A stretch of 64,000 nucleotides of DNA from Glaciecola sp965660625 (GTDB lineage: Bacteria; Pseudomonadota; Gammaproteobacteria; Enterobacterales; Alteromonadaceae). Location: NCBI GenBank assembly GCA_965660625.1, contig CBFIAR010000011.1, positions 48,080 through 112,079 of the forward strand. The letters are read 5' to 3'. Each line of letters starts with the position of its first letter. Positions within the stretch are counted from its first letter, which is position 1. The notes beneath the pieces were generated by a model that had not been told where the DNA came from, searched no databases, and worked only from the letters and a program-made list of their open reading frames with translations. The position numbers were made by a program, and so were the translations under genes. Below, one piece after another: positions 17,366 to 26,272 of the stretch.

Positions 17366-18694
17366 ATGAACAAATTAATTTCAGGCATCCGGCTTATTAT
17401 AGCCGCAACGATCATTTCAAACACTATATTGGTAGCGCCTGCATTGGCAGCAGAAGATGTGATTCAACAATCATTCTTTCCATATACAGATAGCAAGCCG
17501 ATTTTTGAGGGTTTAGAGACAGGTATGGTTATCGATCAGTCTAACGTGGCTCAGTTTAAAGACCTCATCGATCCCGCATATTACTCTTTCATTGCAAAAG
17601 GGTGGACATCAATGGTTATTGGCGATACAACTTCATTAGCCCTGCACAAGAGCTATATAGATGCCAGTACTGAAGGTTACGGAAAAGTAAAGTTAGGTGA
17701 AAAAGTAGGTGAAATTAGCGGTTGGGAGGCAGGTAGACCTTTCCCCGAGCAACCGAGCAAAGATGATCCTCGTGCTGGTGAAAAACTTGCATGGAACTAT
17801 AAATATGGATACAACTGGGGCGATAGTGCAGCAATATACCCTTTTTATTGGAAATATAGGGATATGAATTCAGCTAAAGTTGAACGTACAATTAAGTTCA
17901 ACTTTCACTTCCTTAACTTTAAAGGCAGAGTGAATCAGCAACCTACCCCAGAGATCACGCCTAACCCATCGGACCTGTTCCGTTCAATTTACGTGCAAGT
18001 TTTAGCGCCTGATGATGTGCGTAATACACAGCTATTGATCCATCGCGCGGCTGATGACTTGAAACGCGATAACTCATGGTTATATCTTGGCTTTCAGCGT
18101 AGGGTAAGACGCTTGGCTACAGGTCAAGTCACTGATGCTTTTCTCGGTTCAGATTTGATGATAGAGGATTTTGAAGGATATAACGGCCGAATTTCTGATA
18201 TGAATTGGGAGTATAAAGCAACGCGCTATATGCTTATGCCGTTTTTTAATCACAACGATTTAACTCTTGATAAAGAGACGCATGCAGATGATGATGGCTA
18301 TCAAGTGGTTGCATTTAGCGGTCAAGGCGGATGCTACCCTGACATTACATGGCAGTTACGCAAAGTGTATGAAGTAGAAGCAAGTCCGGTTAATGAATCT
18401 CATCCATTATCAAAACGCGTGCACTTTATTGATGCTCAAACGTTTACGATACCGAGAACGGTGGCTTATGATCGCAAAGGTGCAATGTGGAAAACCTTTA
18501 CGATTGGTCAATCGCATCCAGATCATCATCTACCAGAAAATAAAGGTTCGGGCGTGTCCATCGATGATGCATTTAGTATGATTGATGTTCAAGCTAATCA
18601 TTGTACAACGGGGCAATTTAAAGGCCAGGTGGATCCAGAACTATCACCACCGAGTATGTTTAGTGTGCAACATTTGCGCGCAACAGGCAATTAA
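17366..18694 (+). CDS. DUF1329 family periplasmic protein
   Basis: This 442-residue protein has a signal peptide ending in ALAA near residue 29 and matches DUF1329, with characteristic segments GWEAGRPFPEQPSKDDPRAGEKLAWN and NWEYKATRYMLMPFFN. The family has been compared with LolA/LolB-type lipid-carrying folds, so a shuttle between the permease and the DUF1302 barrel is plausible but unproven. It is the last gene before a terminator and shares the sigma54-controlled transcript with the three genes upstream. Confidence 0.87.
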   Translation: MNKLISGIRLIIAATIISNTILVAPALAAEDVIQQSFFPYTDSKPIFEGLETGMVIDQSNVAQFKDLIDPAYYSFIAKGWTSMVIGDTTSLALHKSYIDASTEGYGKVKLGEKVGEISGWEAGRPFPEQPSKDDPRAGEKLAWNYKYGYNWGDSAAIYPFYWKYRDMNSAKVERTIKFNFHFLNFKGRVNQQPTPEITPNPSDLFRSIYVQVLAPDDVRNTQLLIHRAADDLKRDNSWLYLGFQRRVRRLATGQVTDAFLGSDLMIEDFEGYNGRISDMNWEYKATRYMLMPFFNHNDLTLDKETHADDDGYQVVAFSGQGGCYPDITWQLRKVYEVEASPVNESHPLSKRVHFIDAQTFTIPRTVAYDRKGAMWKTFTIGQSHPDHHLPENKGSGVSIDDAFSMIDVQANHCTTGQFKGQVDPELSPPSMFSVQHLRATGN

Positions 18695-18713
18695 GTCATA
18701 TTCTCTATCCCTT

Positions 18714-18740
18714 GGGGCTTGCATCAGCAGCCCCTTTTTT
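18714..18740 (+). terminator. Rho-independent terminator of the transport operon
   Basis: GGGGCT and AGCCCC form a hairpin arm pair (18714-18719 and 18729-18734) followed by six T residues. Confidence 0.85.
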
Positions 18741-18763
18741 GTAATCGCATTAAGAGGTCTTGA

Positions 18764-19336
18764 GTGACGGTAAAAAATGAACCTATAACGGTAATAGTGT
18801 CGCGTAGAGTTAAGCCTCAAAAGATCGTTGAATTTGAGTCTCTTATTTCAGAAATGGCGAAGCGTGCTAGCCAGTTTGAGGGATATTTGGGTTCGACATT
18901 ATTCAAACCATCATCTAGCATTGATCCTGAATATCGGGTGATGTTTAAGTTCCAAAACTTAAATAGTTTAAAGATTTGGGAAGCATCATCACAAAGAACT
19001 GAGATATTGGAAAAAATTGAAGATTTGTTAATTTCAACAGGTGAAAGAGAGCAAGTATCAGGCTTAATCACATGGTTTACTCTGCCTTCAGCAAACCCTC
19101 TGACCCCTCCTCCTCGTTATAAAATTACCTTAGTTAGTTGGCTCGCTCTATACCCTGCAGTCACCTTCATATTTTGGGTGTTGGGCTCCTGGCTGGCTGA
19201 TTTTCCCCTTCTGATTAGAACCCTAATGGTGACCGCGTTGGTGATTGTGTTGATGACATATTTGTTGATGCCATTTATGACAAAATGGTTCGCTTTTTGG
19301 CTATATCCAAAGTCGAAGCATAAGGACAGCGATTAG
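18764..19336 (+). CDS. ABM (antibiotic biosynthesis monooxygenase) domain membrane protein
   Basis: This 190-residue protein has an N-terminal ABM-type ferredoxin-like domain (about 7-110) and two C-terminal membrane helices (about 124-145 and 149-172) with a basic tail. The family of membrane-anchored ABM proteins is widespread, and its function is unclear. The start is GTG 18764, preceded by AGAGGT at six bases. It follows the DUF1329 terminator, so it is either expressed by read-through or has its own promoter. It converges on the prephenate dehydratase gene. Confidence 0.8.
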   Translation: MTVKNEPITVIVSRRVKPQKIVEFESLISEMAKRASQFEGYLGSTLFKPSSSIDPEYRVMFKFQNLNSLKIWEASSQRTEILEKIEDLLISTGEREQVSGLITWFTLPSANPLTPPPRYKITLVSWLALYPAVTFIFWVLGSWLADFPLLIRTLMVTALVIVLMTYLLMPFMTKWFAFWLYPKSKHKDSD

Positions 19337-19362
19337 TGGCTAGTATATGTCTTTAATTGATT

Positions 19363-20190
19363 TTATATTGCGGCAGTTTTATAAGAGCCAAGGACTTTTA
19401 CTTTATTCCTTTGGCTTATTTCCTCCAACGCCACCGCTACATCAGAATCCTTTTGATTTCCTTGAAACTCAATAAAGAAATGGTATTTACCAAACAATTT
19501 TCGGGTGGGTAGGGAGATAATATTTGTTAAGTTTATTTGCCGTGCAGAAAAGGATTGAAGCACCTCACCTAAAAGACCAGGATGGTCATTATCATCGAGC
19601 ACAAGAATGCTGGTTTTGTTCGCTTGGCTATGCAGTGGCCGCGTATGATTGTTGCTCAGTGCTAAAAACCGCGTTTGATTATTATCATAGTCATTTATTT
19701 TGTTGAGCGTAAGCTCAAACGCTTTAGACTCAAATGATCCTGAGGGTACAATTGCACCGGCTTTTACATCAGCGTTGAGACACTTCTCTAGGGATTCAAT
19801 GTTACTTTCTGTCAAATGAATATTGACTTCATCGAAATTCTGAATGAAATCTGAGCATTGGCCTTTTGCTACAAATTGCACAAACAATTGTTCTATCTCA
19901 ATCATATTCGCAGCATTTGAAACGAATGAAAATTCAATGGGTAGCATCACTTCATCAATAATACATAAATCGAGCTCGACTAATTGATCAAGAACAACGG
20001 CGATGAAACCCTCTGAAAAGTTCTCAATAGGTATGATGCCGATATCGCATGATTGCCCTATTTCATGCAGAACCTGTTTAATAGAGGGTAAAAAGTGAAT
20101 GCTATAGCACTCAGTCTGCTGTTGAATATATTTTTGTGTTGCAAGCTCTGAAAACGTGCCTGCAGGACCTAGCGTTGCAATCTTTAACAT
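19363..20190 (-). CDS. Stand-alone prephenate dehydratase with ACT domain
   Basis: This 275-residue protein has the catalytic prephenate dehydratase domain (GPAGTFSE at 8-15, IPIENFSEG near 53-61, TRFLAL near 173-178) and a C-terminal ACT domain. The family converts prephenate to phenylpyruvate. Gammaproteobacteria usually have a bifunctional chorismate mutase-prephenate dehydratase PheA, and this protein has no mutase domain, so it may be a second, specialised copy. In the ACT domain the usual ESRP phenylalanine-binding motif reads ISLP, so feedback control may be lost. It starts 3 bp after the ketopantoate-reductase-like gene, implying one transcript. Confidence 0.85.
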   Translation of the reverse strand: MLKIATLGPAGTFSELATQKYIQQQTECYSIHFLPSIKQVLHEIGQSCDIGIIPIENFSEGFIAVVLDQLVELDLCIIDEVMLPIEFSFVSNAANMIEIEQLFVQFVAKGQCSDFIQNFDEVNIHLTESNIESLEKCLNADVKAGAIVPSGSFESKAFELTLNKINDYDNNQTRFLALSNNHTRPLHSQANKTSILVLDDNDHPGLLGEVLQSFSARQINLTNIISLPTRKLFGKYHFFIEFQGNQKDSDVAVALEEISQRNKVKVLGSYKTAAI

Positions 20191-20193
20191 TTC

Positions 20194-21132
20194 TTACCTT
20201 ACGGACTCAGAGAGTTGGCGCAAAAATTCTTGATTTTGAGGGGATGGAAGTCCTAGTTTTTGAGACCTATTAATAACAGCACCTACAATGGCATCAAGTT
20301 CAATCGGCCGACCTTTTTCCTTATCTATTAGCATTGAAGTTTTAATCGGTGAAAAATTTTTAATCAAATCAAATAGCGTATCAACATCTTGTTGTGTTAA
20401 CACGATGCCATCATAAATTGCGGCAGCAGCAGTCTCCAGCATGGCTTTTTTTACCATACATGCATATGACGGATTGTGGGTCAGTTCAAACGTATCTAAC
20501 CCAGTTATCGCTGATAAGGGATTAACACCATTGTTGATGACGAGTTTTTTCCATAATTCGGCTTGGATATCGGAGGTTAGCTCAAACGGAATATGCGCAA
20601 GTGCTAAATATTTAGCAAAGTTTGTTAGTTGATGAGGCATTATCTGACCCGCTTTAACCATGGGCCATGGCCCGTAGGTCATTTTGGCTATGCCGGTGGA
20701 CAATATTTCGCCATCTTGGACTACCTCACCGCCAATTTTTATGGCCATACCGCCCCATACTCTATTTTTGCCAAAAATTTCAGCTAAGACTGATTCACTG
20801 TCGACGCCATTTTGTAATGACAATATGGGACAATTGGATAGCTTTAACCAGCTTCTAAGCTCAATAAGAACATTAGATAGTTGATTTGCCTTCAAGCAAA
20901 TAATAACTAAATCAAATTGCTCGCTTTGAAATTGCGTTATCAATTCAGTGTGGTTTACAGCGCGCAGATGACAAATAGTTTCCTGACCCTCATGCGTAAC
21001 TTTTAATCCATTTACTTGAATAGCATTAAGGTGTTGGCCTCTAGCGGTAACCGTAACGGATTTGCAGAATTTGTATAATCGGCTTGCATAGAATCCACCA
21101 ATGGCACCACAACCTACAATTAAAATGTTCAT
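20194..21132 (-). CDS. 2-dehydropantoate 2-reductase family protein (PanE/ApbA-like)
   Basis: This 312-residue NADPH-dependent reductase starts MNILIVGCGAIGGFYASRLY, with the Rossmann loop GCGAIGG. It also has the family segments LKANQL, SLQNGVDSE and KKLVINNGVNPLSAI, with the catalytic lysine in the last. ATG 21132 is the start; a TTG nine codons upstream is less likely. The canonical role is ketopantoate to pantoate, but neighbours (HpaI-type aldolase, prephenate dehydratase) suggest another 2-oxo acid may be the substrate. Confidence 0.85.
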   Translation of the reverse strand: MNILIVGCGAIGGFYASRLYKFCKSVTVTARGQHLNAIQVNGLKVTHEGQETICHLRAVNHTELITQFQSEQFDLVIICLKANQLSNVLIELRSWLKLSNCPILSLQNGVDSESVLAEIFGKNRVWGGMAIKIGGEVVQDGEILSTGIAKMTYGPWPMVKAGQIMPHQLTNFAKYLALAHIPFELTSDIQAELWKKLVINNGVNPLSAITGLDTFELTHNPSYACMVKKAMLETAAAAIYDGIVLTQQDVDTLFDLIKNFSPIKTSMLIDKEKGRPIELDAIVGAVINRSQKLGLPSPQNQEFLRQLSESVR

Positions 21133-21182
21133 AACTTTACGCTCGACAATGTTGAACAAATGGTGCCTGGATACATTCAGGT

Positions 21183-21989
21183 TTAGTATACAGAAGAATA
21201 TTTTGTTTTAGTTTGCGTCAGTGAAGGTTTAAATTTTGTTACCAACGCGGCTGACGATTCCAATAGTAAGCCTGTATCTGTGCCAACGCCGACGAACATT
21301 GCACCGCAATCAATATAGTATTTTGCCATACTGAGATCTGTGGTTAGGATACCGGCCGCCTTACCGCTATTCACTACGCGCTTGATGCTGTCTTCCACAA
21401 CTTGCTGCACCTTTGGGTGAGACGGGTTTTCAATTAATCCCATGGAGGCGCTTAGGTCAGCTGGACCTATAAAAATACCGTCAACACCGTCTACTTTCAA
21501 AATACTATCTAGGTTACTTATGCCAGCGACAGTTTCTATTTGAATCAACACGCAGACTTGTTGATTCGCTGTTTGCAAATAGTCTTTGGTGCGATTGAAC
21601 TGAGAAGCGCGTGCCAGAGCGCTGCCGACACCTCTAATGCCCTGCGGTGGATAGCGAGTAGCCGCAACAACTTGTTGTGCTTGTTCTACCGTATCTACCA
21701 TGGGGGCCAATATTGTTTGTACACCTAAATCTAGGATTTGCTTGATTCTAACAGTGTCAGGCCATGGTGGTCTCACGATCGGCGAAACTGAATAGGGAGC
21801 GAGAGCCTGAAGTTGTTCGAGAATGGTTCTCAAGTCGTTTGGGGAATGCTCAGCGTCAATCAACAGCCAGTCAAATCCGGCGCCAGCGAGTAATTCAGCG
21901 GTATAAGCATTTGCGAGTCCGAGCCATAAGCCAATTTGAGCATGCTCGCCTGTTATAGCCAGTTTAAAATGATTTATAGGTGCTGGCAC
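21183..21989 (-). CDS. HpcH/HpaI family class II pyruvate aldolase
   Basis: This 268-residue protein matches 4-hydroxy-2-oxoheptanedioate aldolase and related metal-dependent pyruvate aldolases: WLLIDAEHSPND (active-site histidine), PIVRPPWPD, IQIETVAGISNLDSI (metal-binding Glu) and GIFIGPADLSASMG (metal-binding Asp). Such enzymes add pyruvate to, or release it from, an aldehyde. The start is GTG 21989 with AAGGA six bases upstream. It leads a probable three-gene minus-strand operon. It lies outside the dmp cluster and does not replace DmpG. Confidence 0.88.
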   Translation of the reverse strand: MPAPINHFKLAITGEHAQIGLWLGLANAYTAELLAGAGFDWLLIDAEHSPNDLRTILEQLQALAPYSVSPIVRPPWPDTVRIKQILDLGVQTILAPMVDTVEQAQQVVAATRYPPQGIRGVGSALARASQFNRTKDYLQTANQQVCVLIQIETVAGISNLDSILKVDGVDGIFIGPADLSASMGLIENPSHPKVQQVVEDSIKRVVNSGKAAGILTTDLSMAKYYIDCGAMFVGVGTDTGLLLESSAALVTKFKPSLTQTKTKYSSVY

Positions 21990-22415
21990 AGTATATCCTT
22001 GATTCTAGTGATGGTCATTAAACTCTGGATCTTAGTTTGACCATGGCTATCGCATAAACATAGCGAACGGTTTGATTTAACTAAAGCACAGTCTATGCCA
22101 AGTATTAATGGTGAATAAGGGCGCAACGCCGAGCGCCTGTTCTCAGCTAGCCGAGGTTCTTTATTGGCAATCCGAATTCGATAAAAATGTACAGACAGGC
22201 GCTGTATATGCGAGCATATAATTAATTAACTGGTAAAAGGTGAGAATTAATTCATCAAATGCTCATATCAACTTATTGCGGCTTGTATACCATTCGCAAC
22301 TGCTCAGTTAATAAATTATTGATTAATAAACTTCGTTCTGTATGAGTTGAATTAAGCCAGATTTTTTACAAAATAAACCGGATCCCACAATTTGATCGTT
22401 GCCATTTGGCGTTTC
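21990..22415. other. Non-coding stretch upstream of lexA and the aldolase
   Basis: I see no supported gene here. It must hold the minus-strand promoter of the aldolase operon, but I could not assign its elements with confidence. Confidence 0.4.
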
Positions 22416-22451
22416 CTGTATATACTAATCAGTAACTGTATAGAAAAACAG
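22416..22451 (+). promoter_or_regulatory. Two LexA (SOS) boxes upstream of lexA
   Basis: CTGTATAGAAAAACAG (22436-22451) is a perfect CTGT-N8-ACAG box. CTGTATATACTAATCA (22416-22431) keeps the left half and AT core but not ACAG. The two are 20 bp apart, close to the spacing at E. coli lexA, so LexA probably represses its own gene. Confidence 0.85.
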
Positions 22452-22458
22452 GCTGTTT

Positions 22459-23079
22459 ATGCGTCCACTAACCCCTAGGCAACAAGAAGTGCTCGACCTT
22501 ATTAAGAGCACAATGATAGATACGGGCATGCCGCCCACTCGCGCAGAAATTGCGCGCCACTTAGGTTTCAAATCGGCGAATGCCGCGGAAGAGCATTTGA
22601 AAGCGCTCGCTAAAAAAGGAGTGATTGATATCATTCCTGGTACCTCGCGTGGTATTAAACTTAATTGTGCTCTAGATGATGAGGCTGATGAAGGTTTACC
22701 ATTGATCGGTCGAGTTGCTGCCGGTGAGCCCATTTTGGCAACAGAGCATGTAGAGTGTCACTATAAAATCGATCCTGATCTCTTTAAACCTAACGCTGAT
22801 TTTTTGCTGAGAGTTCATGGTATGAGTATGAAGGATATTGGTATTATGGACGGTGACATCTTGGCAGTGCATCGCACAACGGATGTTCATAATGGCCAAG
22901 TGGTCGTTGCGCGAGTTGACGAAGATGTTACGGTAAAACGTTTCGAAAAACGAGGTAGCCAGGTTTTATTGCATGCAGAAAACGACGCCTTTGCCCCGAT
23001 TAAAGTCGATTTAGCCTCCCAGCCTTTCAACATTGAAGGTATTGCTGTTGGTGTTATCCGAAATTCAGATTGGATGTAA
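22459..23079 (+). CDS. lexA: LexA repressor
   Basis: This 206-residue SOS repressor has an N-terminal winged helix (MRPLTPRQQEVLDLI start, recognition region near 28-46) and a C-terminal S24 self-cleaving domain. The scissile Ala88-Gly89 bond, Ser123 (GMSMKD) and Lys160 (VKRF) of the catalytic dyad are all present. RecA-stimulated self-cleavage releases the SOS regulon. It follows its own SOS boxes and ends at a strong terminator. No sulA/dinF-type partner gene is attached. Confidence 0.97.
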   Translation: MRPLTPRQQEVLDLIKSTMIDTGMPPTRAEIARHLGFKSANAAEEHLKALAKKGVIDIIPGTSRGIKLNCALDDEADEGLPLIGRVAAGEPILATEHVECHYKIDPDLFKPNADFLLRVHGMSMKDIGIMDGDILAVHRTTDVHNGQVVVARVDEDVTVKRFEKRGSQVLLHAENDAFAPIKVDLASQPFNIEGIAVGVIRNSDWM

Positions 23080-23122
23080 GATAAAATAAAAACAGTTAAC
23101 TTTCATTGATAATACAAAAGAG

Positions 23123-23143
23123 CCGCTTTTAAGCGGTTTTTTT
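23123..23143 (+). terminator. lexA terminator
   Basis: The palindrome CCGCTTTTAAGCGG is followed by a run of seven T residues. Confidence 0.9.
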
Positions 23144-23391
23144 GTATTTACTCCACCCCGGCATGCCTTTCAGCTCCTTTTGCTTTTATTCATATTGCTG
23201 CGCCAAGCGACCTAAGCTTGCTCCCTCCTGTTTTACATTCAGTACTGCAGAGTAATAAAATGGGCTCACCCCGAAAAAGAACTTGCCGATGAGCACAAAA
23301 ACCACTGTGTGAATTTTAATCACCACCAACATATTCACTCTAATTTCAAGAAAACACTAGACTATGCATGTACTTTGTTTATCATTAGGTA

Positions 23392-23405
23392 TTGATTTAC
23401 ATCAA
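23392..23405 (+). promoter_or_regulatory. FNR/Anr box upstream of the cytochrome oxidase operon
   Basis: TTGATTTACATCAA matches the FNR/Anr consensus TTGATNNNNATCAA at every fixed position. Its centre is about 84 bases before the coxB start. It suggests oxygen-dependent control of the aa3 oxidase locus; the sign of regulation depends on the unmapped transcription start. Confidence 0.75.
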
Positions 23406-23482
23406 TATAACAAATTAAACAGAATCTTCACATTAGACGGCTAAAATTTACAGCCCGAAGAAGATTGGAAAGGAGTATCAGA

Positions 23483-24631
23483 GTGAATCGAGTAACTTCA
23501 TTGCTTATTGGCGCTTTTTTAGCGTTTAGCAATTCAGCAATAGCCTCAACTGCTGCCGAGCGGTCCAACCTTAATTTACGTCAGGGTGTAAGCGATATCA
23601 GCTTAGAAGTCTATGACTTGCACATGCTGATGTTTTGGATATGTGTTGTTATCGGGGCGGTCGTATTTGGCGTCATGTTCTATTCGATGGTAATGCACCG
23701 AAAATCTACCGGAGCCAAGCCAGCTAACTTTCATGAAAACGTCAAAGTAGAAGTGTTATGGACGGTTATTCCTTTCGTTATTCTTATTGCTATGGCATGG
23801 CCCGCTGCTACAACACTCATTGCGATGGAAGATACTAGTGAAGCTGACGTCACGATAATAGTGACAGGTTCGCAGTGGAAATGGCACTACAAGTATAAAG
23901 ATAATCCAGAAGTCGAATTCTTTTCCTTACTTGCAACTCAGAAAGAGCAAATTAGCAACAAATTCACGAAAGGCGAAAACTATCTGTTAGAAGTTGATAG
24001 GCCGCTTGTTATTCCAACGGGCAAGAAAGTTCGTTTTTTAATTACTTCAGATGACGTCATACATTCTTGGTGGGTTCCAGATTTTGCAATTAAGAAAGAT
24101 GCTAACCCTGGTTTCATCAACGAAGCGTGGACCAACGTTAATGAGCCTGGAATTTACCGTGGTCAATGCGCGGAGTTGTGTGGTAAAGACCACGGCTTTA
24201 TGCCGGTTGTCGTTATTGCTAAAGACCCTGCTGAGTACGAAGCATGGTTGAAGGCCGAAGAATTAACAGCAATGCGGGCGAAAGAAGAGGAACAGCGATT
24301 GCTTTCCATGAACATGAGTATGGAAGAGCTAATGACGCAAGGTAAGAAAATATATGACACTGCCTGTATCGCTTGCCATCAAGCTAACGGTGGTGGCTTG
24401 CCTCCTATGTTCCCAGCTTTGAAAGGCAGTAAAGTTGCCTTAGAAAAACAAAATATTCCGTTGCATATTAGTATGATCATCAATGGTAAAAATAACATGC
24501 CGGCGTTTGGTAAGCAGTTATCTATGTCTGAAATAGCCGCAGTAGTTACTTATGAGCGAAATGCTTGGGGTAATAACACTGGCGACATGGTGCAAGCTAA
24601 AGATGTTAACGCAATAATTAACGGTAAATAG
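23483..24631 (+). CDS. coxB: Cytochrome c oxidase subunit II with fused cytochrome c domain
   Basis: This 382-residue protein has a signal peptide, two membrane helices, a cupredoxin domain and a C-terminal cytochrome c domain. The CuA ligands lie in GQCAELCGKDHGFM and the upstream DVIHSWWVP. The haem site is CIACH in the C-terminal domain. It accepts electrons from cytochrome c for the aa3-type oxidase (caa3-like fused form). The start is GTG 23483 because AAGGAG lies seven bases upstream; an in-frame TTG at 23465 precedes that site. It is first in the operon, 12 bp before coxA. Confidence 0.94.
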   Translation: MNRVTSLLIGAFLAFSNSAIASTAAERSNLNLRQGVSDISLEVYDLHMLMFWICVVIGAVVFGVMFYSMVMHRKSTGAKPANFHENVKVEVLWTVIPFVILIAMAWPAATTLIAMEDTSEADVTIIVTGSQWKWHYKYKDNPEVEFFSLLATQKEQISNKFTKGENYLLEVDRPLVIPTGKKVRFLITSDDVIHSWWVPDFAIKKDANPGFINEAWTNVNEPGIYRGQCAELCGKDHGFMPVVVIAKDPAEYEAWLKAEELTAMRAKEEEQRLLSMNMSMEELMTQGKKIYDTACIACHQANGGGLPPMFPALKGSKVALEKQNIPLHISMIINGKNNMPAFGKQLSMSEIAAVVTYERNAWGNNTGDMVQAKDVNAIINGK

Positions 24632-24643
24632 GAGGTCATCAAC

Positions 24644-26254
24644 ATGAATACAGAAACCGTAAACGAAGCACATGATTCGCATGATGGCCACGACGCCCAT
24701 CACGCTCATCACATTCCAAAAGGCATTTTAAGATGGCTATTTACCACGAACCATAAAGATATCGGTACACTTTATCTTTGGTTTGCGTTCATCATGTTCT
24801 TAATAGGTGGCGCAATGGCAATGGTCATTCGCGCAGAATTATTTCAACCAGGTCTACAAATTGTAGAGCCGCATTTCTTCAACCAGATGACCACAGTACA
24901 TGGTCTTATTATGGTCTTTGGTGCTGTCATGCCAGCCTTTACCGGCTTGGCTAATTGGCTAGTTCCTATGATGATTGGTGCGCCTGATATGGCGCTACCA
25001 CGCATGAATAACTGGAGTTTTTGGATCCTACCATTCGCTTTCCTTATATTGCTTTCCTCTTTGTTTATGGATGGCGGCGGTCCCGCATTTGGTTGGACGT
25101 TCTACGCCCCTTTATCAACACAATACAGCGGCGACAGCACCGCATTGTTTGTATTTTCAGTTCACATCATGGGGATTTCATCCATTATGGGTGCAATCAA
25201 CGTGGTCGTGACTATCTTAAATATGCGTGCGCCAGGCATGACCTATATGAAAATGCCATTGTTCGTGTGGACTTGGTTGATTACTGCCTTCCTGCTGATT
25301 GCCGTTATGCCTGTACTAGCGGGTGCTGTCACGATGGTTCTAACCGACAAGTTTTTTGGTACCAGTTTCTTTGATGCCGCTGGTGGTGGCGACCCCGTTA
25401 TGTTCCAGCATATCTTTTGGTTCTTCGGGCACCCTGAAGTATACATAATGATCCTGCCGGCCTTCGGCATTATCTCAGCCATTGTTCCTACCTTTTCTCG
25501 CAAAAAGCTTTTTGGCTACGCATCAATGGTTTACGCAACTGCATCTATTGCTTTGTTGTCGTTCATCGTTTGGGCGCATCACATGTTTACAACCGGTATG
25601 CCGGTAGCCGCCGAGATGTTCTTTATGTTCGCAACCATGTTAATTTCAGTACCGACTGGGGTGAAAGTGTTTAACTGGGTAGCCACAATGTGGCGCGGTT
25701 CTTTAACCTTTGAAGTGCCGATGATGTTCGCTATCGCCTTTATCGTGTTATTTACGATTGGTGGTTTATCAGGCCTGATGCTGGCCATTACGCCAGTGGA
25801 TTTCCAATATCATGATACTTACTTCGTGGTTGCTCACTTTCACTATGTACTCGTTACTGGTGCTGTTTTCTCAATTATGGCTGCTGTCTATTACTGGTTG
25901 CCAAAGTGGACTGGAAAAATGTTTGATATCACGTTGGCCAAATGGCATTTCTGGTGTTCGTTGATTTCAGTAAACGTTTTATTTTTCCCTATGCACTTTG
26001 TTGGACTAGCAGGCATGCCTCGTCGTATTCCTGATTATGCACTCCAATTTGCCGACTTCAACAAATGGATAAGTATTGGTGGTTTTGCCTTCGGTCTATC
26101 TCAATTGATTTTCTTAGTGCTAATTATCAAAGCGTGCAGAAAAATAGGTGAACCAGTATCAGACCAAGTTTGGGAAGGAGCTGAAGGCTTGGAGTGGGAA
26201 ATTCCATCACCAGCACCGTACCATACTTTTGAAACACCACCGGTTATAAGATAA
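24644..26254 (+). CDS. coxA: Cytochrome c oxidase subunit I
   Basis: This 536-residue, 12-helix subunit holds haem a and the haem a3-CuB centre. Visible landmarks are TVHGLIMVFG (haem a ligand), WFFGHPEVYIMILPAFG (CuB His with cross-linked Tyr), WAHHMFTTGMP (two CuB histidines) and the haem-binding YYVVAHFHYV-like segment DTYFVVAHFHYVL. The His-rich N-terminus (HDSHDGHDAHHAHH) is unusual and could bind metal. It oxidises cytochrome c and pumps protons. AGGAGG precedes ATG 24644. Confidence 0.97.
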   Translation: MNTETVNEAHDSHDGHDAHHAHHIPKGILRWLFTTNHKDIGTLYLWFAFIMFLIGGAMAMVIRAELFQPGLQIVEPHFFNQMTTVHGLIMVFGAVMPAFTGLANWLVPMMIGAPDMALPRMNNWSFWILPFAFLILLSSLFMDGGGPAFGWTFYAPLSTQYSGDSTALFVFSVHIMGISSIMGAINVVVTILNMRAPGMTYMKMPLFVWTWLITAFLLIAVMPVLAGAVTMVLTDKFFGTSFFDAAGGGDPVMFQHIFWFFGHPEVYIMILPAFGIISAIVPTFSRKKLFGYASMVYATASIALLSFIVWAHHMFTTGMPVAAEMFFMFATMLISVPTGVKVFNWVATMWRGSLTFEVPMMFAIAFIVLFTIGGLSGLMLAITPVDFQYHDTYFVVAHFHYVLVTGAVFSIMAAVYYWLPKWTGKMFDITLAKWHFWCSLISVNVLFFPMHFVGLAGMPRRIPDYALQFADFNKWISIGGFAFGLSQLIFLVLIIKACRKIGEPVSDQVWEGAEGLEWEIPSPAPYHTFETPPVIR

Positions 26255-26272
26255 ACAGAGGATATTGTAGGT

